In this document: piece after piece, positions 17,591-24,861 of the stretch | How positions within the stretch are numbered: position 1 is the first letter of the stretch | How the letters are laid out: the number at the start of each line of letters is the position of its first letter | NCBI RefSeq assembly: GCF_000485595.1 | Contig: NW_014579067.1 | Location: 12,375 to 37,235 of the forward strand | Length of the DNA stretch: 24,861 nucleotides | Origin: Priapulus caudatus | Taxonomy: Eukaryota; Priapulida; Priapulimorpha; Priapulimorphida; Priapulidae | Direction of reading: 5' to 3' | The notes under the pieces: generated by a model | Seen by the model: only the letters and a program-made list of their open reading frames with translations | The model's database searches: none | Told to the model about the DNA's origin: nothing | Translations under genes and position numbers: made by a program

Positions 17591-17933
17591 GAGGTTGGCT
17601 ACAGTTTCTGCTGTTTTTTTTTACTGGAAATACCTCTGGCCACGAGGTGTAGAGACAGTGAAAATGGATGAGATCCTTGTTACCTCGCTCAGTGAGTGGA
17701 AATTGACACGTGTCGACCGCAACCACATCCATTGGTCCTCTGAGTAAGGGTGATTCTTCTAATGGTGCACGTATGCGCTGCAGTTTTCTAGAGTTGAAGG
17801 GAATGCATGCTCCAATGTGGTTATGGATATCCGCATACATTCCTGGCCAATAATATCTTGTTTTGATCTTGTTATAGGTTTTATCAAATCCTTGATAGAA
17901 TAGGTGACCTTGATAGAAATCTGATGTCGTCAT
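17520..17933 (-). pseudogene. Integrase zinc domain and first half of core
   Basis: GHLFYQGFDKTYNKIKTRYY and WPGMYADIHNHIGACIPF show the integrase zinc-binding region. The expected CxxC is CIPF here, so the last zinc ligand is lost. GPMDVVAVDTC carries the first catalytic Asp of D,D-35-E. After SWPEVFPVKK the translation turns to nonsense at a nine-A run (17622-17614), where the correct frame jumps to the neighbouring fragment. A single-base slip in this homopolymer explains the shift. Confidence 0.8.
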
Positions 17934-17939
17934 GCAGCG

Positions 17940-18545
17940 CTACCATAATATCCTTTGTGAATAGATGTGGTATAACCAATTGCATACTGGCAGTGCAATC
18001 CTTTGTAGGCAGCGTAACATGCTGCAGTAATCCTGCTTCATCAAGCATGTAATCGGATAAAATTTGTAGTTTGTGGTGTTAGTGGTGTTAAGTTCTGTTA
18101 GTGCCCGAATAATGTTCTGCAGTTGGGGATCTGCTCGTTGCTCTTTTTTGACTCCTGTTAGATTTAATACCGGATGATTACTTGAAGTCGGTTCTTTTTG
18201 TCGCTCTGTATGCTCCTCCGGCACCTCTTGCATGACTACATCAGTAGAATCAGGCTGCTTGACCTGTGTGTCCTTGTTTGCACTTGTATTAGGTCTTGGC
18301 TCATCAGTGATTTGTTGGATTTCTACCTCTGGTGTGGAGTCGCTTTTGGTTTTGATTCGTGACAGTGCATCTGCATTTCTGTGGGCTAGGCCACAGCGAT
18401 ATTCAACTGTCGCATTATGTTCCGAAATAACTAATGCCCATCGCTGAAGTTGAGCATTCTTAGAATTTGGGCTCGTTAGCAGATATTGTAGTGATTTATG
18501 ATTGCTAACGATGACAAACTTCGCACCGGCCAAGTAATGACGCAA
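17940..18545 (-). pseudogene. RNase H C-terminal half and pol spacer
   Basis: Starts with LRHYLAGAKFVIVSNHKSLQ and continues NAQLQRWALVISEHNATVEY and NADALSR, the end of the Ty3/gypsy RNase H domain. The usual T-D-H-K is S-N-H-K; the Asn codon at 18503-18501 replaces a catalytic Asp. A Thr/Glu/Pro-rich linker of about 70 residues leads toward the integrase zinc domain. It is in frame with the RT fragment upstream, interrupted by a TAG at 18551-18549. The end of this frame (LYHIYSQ) is past a probable frameshift near 17950. Confidence 0.78.
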
Positions 18546-18548
18546 TTT

Positions 18549-19280
18549 CTATAGAGCATATACGATAGCATATGCTGCTCTTTCTATGACTGGCCAACGC
18601 ATTTGTTCTTCGTTTAACTGATGACTGATGTATGATATAACGACCTCGTTTCCTTCGTCGTTTATTTGTGTTAGGCCGACTCCTACTGCGTATAATGAGG
18701 CATCTGTGAATAGACGGTAGCTCTTGGTAGGGTCTGGATATGCTAAGATTGATACTTCTATGAGTTTCTGCTTCAAGGTCTGAAACGCGTGTTCTGCGTC
18801 TTTGTTCCATTCGAATTTGGCGTATTTGTGTGTTAATGATGTTAGTGGTTTTGCAATGTTTGCAAATGACTTGATGTGTGCCCGGTAATAGCTTGCCATG
18901 CCCAATAATGATTGTACTTCTTTGACTGTTGTAGGTGCTTTGAGCTGTTTGACTACCTCGATTTTCTTTGGGTCAGGGGCTACGCTCTGGGGTGAGACGT
19001 GTCCTAGATAATTAACCTTGTCTTTGAGGAATTCACACTTCGAAGCTTTAAGCTTGAGACCTGCATTACGTAATCTGTCAAAGACTTCTTTGATGTCCAC
19101 TAGGTGTTGTTCAAAAGTTTGGCTGAAAATGATTATGTCGTCTATGTATGGAATGGCAGACCTGTGATGTAATCCATTTAATGCGGTATCTAATAATCTT
19201 TGATAAACGCTGGGTGCGTTTGATAAGCTAAATAAAAGAACACTTTGTACTGGAATGTACCTCTGTACGTGATAAAACAA
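18549..19280 (-). pseudogene. Reverse transcriptase palm/thumb and RNase H N-terminal half
   Basis: From about 19240 downward it carries SLSNAPSVYQRLLDT, then YIDDIIIFSQ with the catalytic YIDD (19148-19137), KCEFLKDKVNYLGH, and the thumb/connection FEWNKDAEHAFQTLK. RLFTDASLYAVGVGL holds the first RNase H Asp and VIERAAYAIVYAL its Glu. The first 15 residues of this frame are out-of-frame sequence before the shift. It ends at a TAG (18551-18549) with the domain continuing in the same frame beyond. Confidence 0.85.
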
Positions 19281-19549
19281 GTCTTGGCTTTGTCCTCTTC
19301 TGCCATTGCTATTTGGAAGTAGCCCGACTTTAGGTCAAGAGTTGAATAGAAACGTGCGTTTCCTAACGATTCAAGGATATCTTGTATACAAGGGAGTGGA
19401 TATGTGTCCTTCCTTGTGACCTTGTTAAGTTTTCTGTAATCTATTACCATACGACCCTCAGGTTCATCTTTCTTGGGAACGATGAAGGCTGGACTTGCCC
19501 ACGGGCTATTGCTGGGTTCTATTATTTTGGCTTCTAATAGCTGATTCAC
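19190..19549 (-). pseudogene. Reverse transcriptase fingers and palm
   Basis: LEAKIIEPSNSPWASPAFIV, PKKDEPEGRMVIDYRKLN and FYSTLDLKSGYFQIAM show RT blocks 1-3, including the first catalytic Asp in LDLKSGY. After FITYRGTFQYKV the frame is lost; the expected F-G-L-S-N-A-P motif continues in the neighbouring frame, placing an indel between about 19228 and 19242. Confidence 0.85.
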
Positions 19550-19560
19550 ATGGTGATCAA

Positions 19561-19809
19561 TTATTGGTCGGTAATTAATTGGTGTTCAATATGGCTTTTG
19601 TCTATAGGTGGGTGTCCTTCGGTGTCTATCATTATCTTGACCAGGTTGATACGTCCAAGGTCAAGGTTGCTTTCAACAAACAAGTCACTGTTTTGCATCA
19701 GTATATCCTCCACAGCTGCACGCTGGCGAGCTGGTATGTGATCTAGACAATTGGCAGCCTGGATATCTGCGCGAAGCGCAAAAATCGCCGCGTAGCGGCA
19801 CTCTAACAC
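19561..19809 (-). pseudogene. Pol segment just before RT (protease-RT linker)
   Basis: ALRADIQAANCLDHIPARQR, DILMQNSDLFVESNLDLGR and NLVKIMIDTEGHPPI match the familiar linker before Ty3/gypsy RT (pattern LF...DLGRTxxVxHxIxTxxxxPI). The frame ends at TAA near 19560; the next motif (NYRPIIDHHV) is in another frame, so a frameshift lies at about 19560-19590. Weaker coding traces extend upstream to about 20030, but no protease D-T/S-G motif was found. Confidence 0.7.
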
Positions 19810-20030
19810 AAATTTGCTGCACTCTTTCGAACACCTTCAACGCCGGTCCCTTTGGGTACACACCAAAGCTGTATAATCGCTCAATTCAGCAGTTGTGGCG
19901 ATTCCACAAGCCTTTTCACTATGCACGTAGCTAGACATTTCCTAGAAATGGTCGTAATTGTTGGTTCGCTGCTCGGTACGCTTCGTTTTCCTGTAGAAAA
20001 GTGATTTGCAATTTTTCCTGTTTAATGCCG

Positions 20031-21495
20031 TAACATTATTGTAGAACATATGGCGTCCGATAGATAGCATCTGATAGATGATCTTCTGATATTTCCGATG
20101 ATGACGTCATAGTTACAGCATGTATATATAGCAGAACAGAGTGCATTTCTGCATATTGTGATGGGCATATAGGTTGCAACATTTCATCGATATCCGTCCA
20201 TATTGCATCTATCGATATATCATGCAACTGTATTGTAGTGCATACAACTGTGACGTTGTTAGATGTAAGGAGTCAAAAGCAGCAAAGATTGCTTGCCATC
20301 GGTGAGATAACATTTCAATAGTAAACATAATTATTATAGTTATTACACAATGTTCCTCCCCTACCTACACCTATACCTACCTACCCTATATACCGTATAT
20401 TGCATCTATTCATTTATACCAGATTACTGAAATATGAAGTCACTGTGTTCCATCCTCTTCACCTTTTCCATAAGTTAGAACATGTTTTTTCACTTGCCCT
20501 TTCAAAGTAATAACTAATATATGTAGGTGCACATCTCATGTTAGCCATTGTAGTCACGTGACCAAAAAGTCAATAAAATCACGAAAACAGCACATTTGAA
20601 ATTTGGAGGATTTTTACAATATGATAACTATTAAATTTCTATAAGTATTATAGCTCATAATAAGCAGGAGATATCAAATAATTATGTTACAATCTATTCT
20701 CAGCATTTTCAGTTGACAATGGGTCGTTTGGAACAATGTTTATGTTCAAAACTGAAAACATGACACCGGCAAACTACCGCGAAAATTGCACACACTCGTT
20801 TTGTAACTAGTCATCTATGATTAACTCATCCCGCTATATGCAAGCACCTAGAAAAATGATGTTGGGCTTCTTTTAAAGGCTAGAAATAGTAGAGTTGAGT
20901 GCCGAGTGAACCAAATTATGTCGTTTAATACCCGTGGAGTTACCCTTTCATTTATATTTGAATGTCAATGATGTATTGTGTAATGAAACGGGACGGTTAA
21001 AAAATATACTGCCACCACCGATTTCTAGCCATTGGCACAATGCCAAAACAGTCGAGCTGCTACTAGAGTGCAGAGTCCATTGTTTATTCTATTGTCTACT
21101 AGCTGAAACTTGCTGTATGCACTGTAGCTAATGCAGTGCATTGATTCAATGCTAACATACCTTAGTCAGACAGAGTTGTACAACACAGCATCACAAACCT
21201 TATTATTACAGCTATAGTTATATACTACTTACTTGTTGTATAATACATTATAAACAGATAATCTATCATAGAAACTACTAGATAGTAATGTATCAAATTA
21301 GAAAGTCAACTGAGCAACTCGACTTTTATTTACAGCCACTTTATTACAGTCATAGTTACACAAATCATATTATACTAGTATATAATAGATTAGTAGAAAA
21401 TATTATAAATTAGAGAGCAAACTGAAACTAAAATTAAATTCATATTCAAGCACAATACTGTGTCGGTGTTCGGATGTTAATTGATGAAAGTCAGT
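20031..21495. other. AT-rich stretch between pol and a MITE fragment; no gene recognised
   Basis: On the minus strand there is TATATATA (20130-20123) followed by the palindrome TGACGTCA (20109-20102), a promoter-like pair just upstream of the pol remnant. The 63-codon minus frame at 20036-20227 has no recognised family. From 20300 to 21480 the DNA is AT-rich, with two loosely similar segments around 21200 and 21340. No coding signal seen. Confidence 0.4.
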
Positions 21496-21499
21496 TATT

Positions 21500-21790
21500 A
21501 TAACTGTTATAATAGCTACGACATTTTAACGGCGCCATCACACCCGCGACCGTGCTGCGACCCCGAAAAAGTTGCCTATTTCACAATTTATTTTGCACGT
21601 TACACACCGAGGGCTAATGACAAAAGCTATTTCACCGAACGATATTGATTTTAGGACAAATTTATGCATATTATAACTTAAAATAGATGTCGTTTCTAAG
21701 ATATTACAATCCTTTTGCTTTCAAATGAATAAATAAGAAACACCCTCGGTCTGTAGCCCTAGGCTGCAAAGTGGTTTTCCGCAACTTATT
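21500..21790. mobile_element. Truncated third copy of the 5.5 kb TTAA MITE
   Basis: Matches 5640-5970 in the same orientation: GCGCCAT...ACCCGCGAC, GAGGGCTAAT, CGAACGATATT, AGATATTACAATCC with TTTTGCTTTC, AATGAATAAATAAGA and AAGTGGTTTT with GCAACTTAT. Both ends of the full element are missing, so it is an old fragment inside the stretch separating gag and pol. Confidence 0.75.
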
Positions 21791-22199
21791 GGAAAGAGAA
21801 ATCTCCTATATATGCCGGTTTTATTGTGACCTGCTTAATGCCTGCTACAGTGTCGATGGCTTCAAGAAGATAGGTTTTAAAATTTACCCATGGTATATCT
21901 ATAGAATGTTAATTGAAGATATGCACAGCGAACACTACATATACACCGTGGTGGGTTTACACTGACAAATATATTCAGTAAAGTTGGCGTTTTTCTTGTT
22001 TCCTCCACAGCGCGTGGGCCGAAGCGGATACACATTTTTGCATGTATTAATACATGCATCCAGCGTGGCGTCTAAAGCAAAAACTTCGTCTACCCCTGGC
22101 GTGGAGGGACACAGCCCTCATTGCTGTTGTGTGATTGCCCACTTCGCACAAAAACCTGCAACTCGCCTGCTCCCAGTTACCTTGGCGGTCACAGAAAAA
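21791..22199. other. No recognised gene
   Basis: About 400 bp without repeats or domains that I can identify. Short frames at 21771-21965 and 21984-22280 have no family resemblance. Confidence 0.35.
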
Positions 22200-22775
22200 C
22201 GACATGCCGTGCCCGTCGCGAGTGCGTGCCTTCGTGTGTGTGCGTACACGGGATACCTACGTGTTTATGTGTACGTGTAGCGTCTAGACTCTAGATACAC
22301 GCGTATGACTATGCGCACGTCTTCCATGTACGTGTGCATGTGCAGGTGCGTGCGGGCGTGCGTGTACGCCTACATGCATGCGTCCGCGTGCACGTGCCTG
22401 CGAGCGTGCGTATGCGCGTGCGTGCATACGTTTAGCTGGTTTGTGTGGATATGCTTTCTCCTCGCACAGTTCGCTGTACACGCTCATGCGTCCGCACACA
22501 TTGTAATGATTACGCACCTACGTACGCCCGCACGCACGCACGCACAGACGGACGCACGTTCGTACATACTTATAGAGGCAGCCAAGCACGCAAGCACATA
22601 GCTGTAGTACTAGCAAGCACACACACACACACACACACGTGCGTATACATGTATGAACGCACGCAGTCACACACCCACGCACGTACATACGCAGGCACGC
22701 CCGCACACACGTTTGTATGCGTGCATGTATCTCTTTCTATGTGTGTGTGCGTGGCTGAGTGCGTGCGTGAGTGTG
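22200..22775. repeat. Alternating purine-pyrimidine repeat region (TGCG/ACGC, AC)
   Basis: The first half (to about 22435) is rich in GTGCGTGCG-type repeats on the plus strand, the second (about 22520-22700) in the complement CGCACGCAC, with a pure (AC)n at about 22615-22637, then GTG repeats again. The two halves can partly pair. All open frames here (several on both strands, Cys/Val/Arg- or His/Thr/Ala-rich) come from the repeats. Confidence 0.85.
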
Positions 22776-23048
22776 TTTCAAATAATATAAACCCACAAAG
22801 AATACATAAAAATAACAGAAAACATAAACATAATATAATACCTGTCATATTGTCTGTTTTTATGTTCAACAACAAATTATGAACAACTTATAGTGAAAAC
22901 GCCTAACACCACACGGACATGGATGACCGCGAAATGAAAAGCTTTGCTCTCACCCCCCCCCCATCTCTACCATCCCCATCTAAGTCGCCAGTTCCTCCCA
23001 CGTCCCAAATCCCTGCCCTCTGTGTGCCCTGGTAAAATTCTCGACTGT
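22776..23048. other. Spacer without recognised features
   Basis: AT-rich to about 22900, then C-rich with a C9 run near 22952-22961. Nothing coding recognised. Confidence 0.35.
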
Positions 23049-23115
23049 TCGCTGGCAGCTATGGATGCGTGCGCCGACCTATGCATTCAGCGCACGCATC
23101 CATAGCTGCCAGCGA
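23049..23115. repeat. Perfect 26 bp hairpin with 15-base loop
   Basis: Arm 23049-23074 (TCGCTGGCAGCTATGGATGC then GTGCGC) is exactly complementary to 23090-23115, with loop 23075-23089. Its sequence is unrelated to the other inverted repeats in the window. It could be a young inverted duplication, a small-RNA precursor, or an assembly or library artefact. Confidence 0.9.
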
Positions 23116-24160
23116 TCCATACTTTCGTACAACGTTCCCGCGGCCGAGTGTGCCTTCCCGCGGAACTGCGTGCAAGATCCGCGCTCAGCGGTTACGATCA
23201 ACATATCCTGACAGGAAGACTTCTCTGGTATCCCGTCTCATCTGAATTGACCTTTGGTAGGGTTGGCGTTGATGACTTTCCTCTATGTTTATTGCTTTAT
23301 CTGTAATGTGCACCTGTATGTTGAGATGCCTTTTCTATCTTGACTGATATGCTATCTGTTTCTCATTAATTGGCTGGACCAAAGCAATGACACTGTTATT
23401 GGCAAAAGAATACATTTGTTGTCTGTCGTTATTGACCATTGGAAACTTTGATACAATGATCTTGTTGACAATGTCTAATGGTTTCTATAGGGAATATACC
23501 TGGCTGATCTCGCAGTGCAGCGTAACACACCTGTGCTGTAATTACTACTGTGTTGTGTTACACAGTAGCGGCTATTTCCTATACTTGTCTTTCACAGATG
23601 AGACTGTACGCAGTGAATCTCTACTTTGCTACTTGGTAGAACAATGCTGATACGTTTGTTATCCTTTTCTCTGTAAGGCTTCTTTAATGATGACTACTGA
23701 TCGTACCACTGATAAAATGTCTTTTTGACAATAAATTTTCATTCCCACTGTCTTCATGAATCATACCCTAATTATGCTGTTTTTTGCGTATGTCGGTGAC
23801 ACGTATTTGAAAGTCCAAACTTCGTACTGTAACGCCCAATAACAATGGAGTGATGGCTTTCTCCTATGTTTCTTATGTTGAATCCCCCCAGTTACCGATG
23901 TAAGTGTCGTTGCTGTTTGGCTGACAGCGCACTCGATATGTTCGCACATGTGATGGTAATCGTCTCAGATACTGTCTCTCGCTTATAGCGTGCCGTATGC
24001 GCTCCGGTCATCTATTTAGGCAATATGTCATTATCCCACATTCGTAGTGAGCAGACGGGTGCTGCTCTCTGTGTATCTTCGGTGTTATGTACTTCTCGAC
24101 ATTTTCTTCATCTCATTGTTAGAGACTGTTGTGTGTCGTTCGCTCGGTTTTTCGTCTCAC
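23116..24160. other. Region between hairpin and gag; coding status unclear
   Basis: After the gag stop, minus-strand frames show protein-like but frequently interrupted stretches (around 23200-23950). The missing protease and pol N-terminus would be expected here, but I could not find a D-T/S-G motif or any other anchor. TTCCCGCGG occurs twice (23135-23143, 23155-23163). The plus frame 23387-23650 has no recognised family. Confidence 0.35.
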
Positions 24161-24861
24161 TTAAAATCGAGCGCTGGCGCTTCCCGCATTTCCTGCGCTA
24201 AACGCTTGTCGTGTCGATCTGCATTGCCTCCAGCGGTGACCTATCTTACCGCATAGTGCACATATTGGCTTGTCATTCTTTGTCCATTGATAGCGAACGC
24301 CAGGTGGCGGTGCATATTGGGGTCTTTAGAATGCCTGTAGTTGCCTTGGCTGCCAGTTACTTGCTGCTCCACGCTGCCATCCCGTGCTATTTTGGAATGC
24401 AGGGCGCATAGACTGCCTCTACGTCGTTTGCTGGTTATGCGTTTGCCATGGCGGCAATTGCGTAAATGACTCATATCTAGGCTGAAATTCCTTACTCTGT
24501 GCGCCTCCTTGATTCATTGTGCTTCCCGCTGGCTGTTGCGGTGGTGGTAGCTGCGTATTGACGTTATGTTGTGGAGTTGACTTTGATACGGTTACCATTA
24601 TCTTCGCTACAGCGCCGCAAATCTCTTGAATTTGCTTCTGCATGACGGGCTTGGATTCTACATTGTCTATCTCCATTGCCTCCTCATCGTGGCGTGATGT
24701 TTGCATCCTTACCTCTTGATTGATAGCTGATTCTCCGATAGCAAGTTTCACTGCCCCTTCGAGGGTGGCAGGGCGGCTGCGAATTAATGTTCTTTTAATT
24801 GCTTTTGATCTTAATCCATCAATAAACTGTTCAACTACTCGAGACTAAACGTATAAATCTT
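24161..24861 (-). pseudogene. Retrotransposon gag (partial) with CCHC zinc knuckle
   Basis: One minus-strand frame runs through the region. It contains FIDGLRSKAIKRTLI and RPATLEGAVKLAIGES, the C-terminal part of a Ty3/gypsy capsid, then a Gln/Pro-rich linker. The zinc knuckle is at 24262-24221: C-x2-C-x4-H-x4-C (CALCGKIGHRWRQC). The frame ends at TAA 24163-24161. Three in-frame stops interrupt it: TAG 24847-24845, TAG 24421-24419 and a TAA near 24328. The start lies beyond the window. Gag would package RNA and form the particle; this copy is broken. Confidence 0.78.

Larger units (their letters stand above)
15364..24861 (-). mobile_element. Ty3/gypsy-type LTR retrotransposon, decayed, 5' end outside window
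   Basis: Read on the minus strand, the order is partial gag with CCHC knuckle, a long interruption, reverse transcriptase, RNase H, integrase, GPY/F-like module, acidic tail, purine tract and 3' LTR. RT-RNase H-integrase order is the hallmark of Ty3/gypsy (in Copia, integrase precedes RT). The 5' LTR and primer-binding site would lie beyond 24861. The gag-to-pol distance of about 4.1 kb is too long for an intact element, so either later insertions split it or gag belongs to a second copy in the same orientation. Confidence 0.75.

Noticed and set aside
22200-22882. Cys-rich and His/Thr-rich frames that could suggest secreted peptides
   Set aside because: They are translations of ACGC/TGCG and (AC)n repeats on both strands.
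23387-23650. 87-codon plus-strand frame as a gene
   Set aside because: No family, no start or splice context, and it lies in a region that may be decayed minus-strand retroelement sequence.

Overview
The window looks like intron-rich, transposon-laden nuclear DNA of an animal, probably an invertebrate; I cannot fix the lineage. Two anchors support this. The first is a set of spliced exons of a mitochondrial M16-family protein, best matching cytochrome bc1 core protein 1 (UQCRC1), on the minus strand at the left end. The second is a decayed Ty3/gypsy-type LTR retrotransposon, also on the minus strand, filling the right third. There is no bacterial-style gene organisation, and most long reading frames here are chance or repeat-derived.

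Layout. 1-2650: five UQCRC1 exons with consensus splice sites (phases checked across all four junctions). Introns hold a small PIF/Harbinger-like MITE (388-551) and a 32-33 bp minisatellite (760-905). The 3' half of the gene lies beyond base 1. 2650-5528: intergenic DNA with a 663 bp foldback element (3356-4018, 8 bp target duplication) and a G-tract. 5529-7644: two about 630 bp TTAA-bounded repeats in opposite orientation around an about 860 bp core carrying a hAT-like end. A third, truncated copy lies at about 21500-21790. 7855-8046: a small MITE. 8118-11430: a composite array in which an E-box-rich (CACGTG) minisatellite alternates with long-inverted-repeat units that carry telomere-like CCCTAA stretches; one N at 9991 marks an unresolved base or gap. 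11589-12023: another MITE built of subterminal repeats. 12024-15363: no recognised gene, with microsatellites, telomere-like G-rich repeats and one TTAA-bounded inverted-repeat element.

15364-24861 (minus): a Ty3/gypsy element. The 3' LTR (about 15364-15808, with TATA box, AATAAA and an adjoining purine tract) is followed upstream by an acidic pol tail, a GPY/F-like module, integrase (D,D-35-E intact), RNase H, and reverse transcriptase (YIDD). A Gag with a CCHC zinc knuckle (24161 to beyond the window end) is about 4.1 kb from pol, separated by AT-rich DNA, a MITE fragment, Z-DNA-prone repeats and a perfect 26 bp hairpin. Frameshifts and in-frame stops run through gag and pol, and one RNase H Asp and one integrase zinc Cys are replaced. 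The copy is therefore not autonomous as read.

The most unusual structure is the 8.1-11.4 kb composite array (minisatellite plus foldback plus telomere-like motif). Second is the long inverted-repeat pair at 5.5-7.6 kb with its dispersed relative. I found no new gene system with a defensible protein function.
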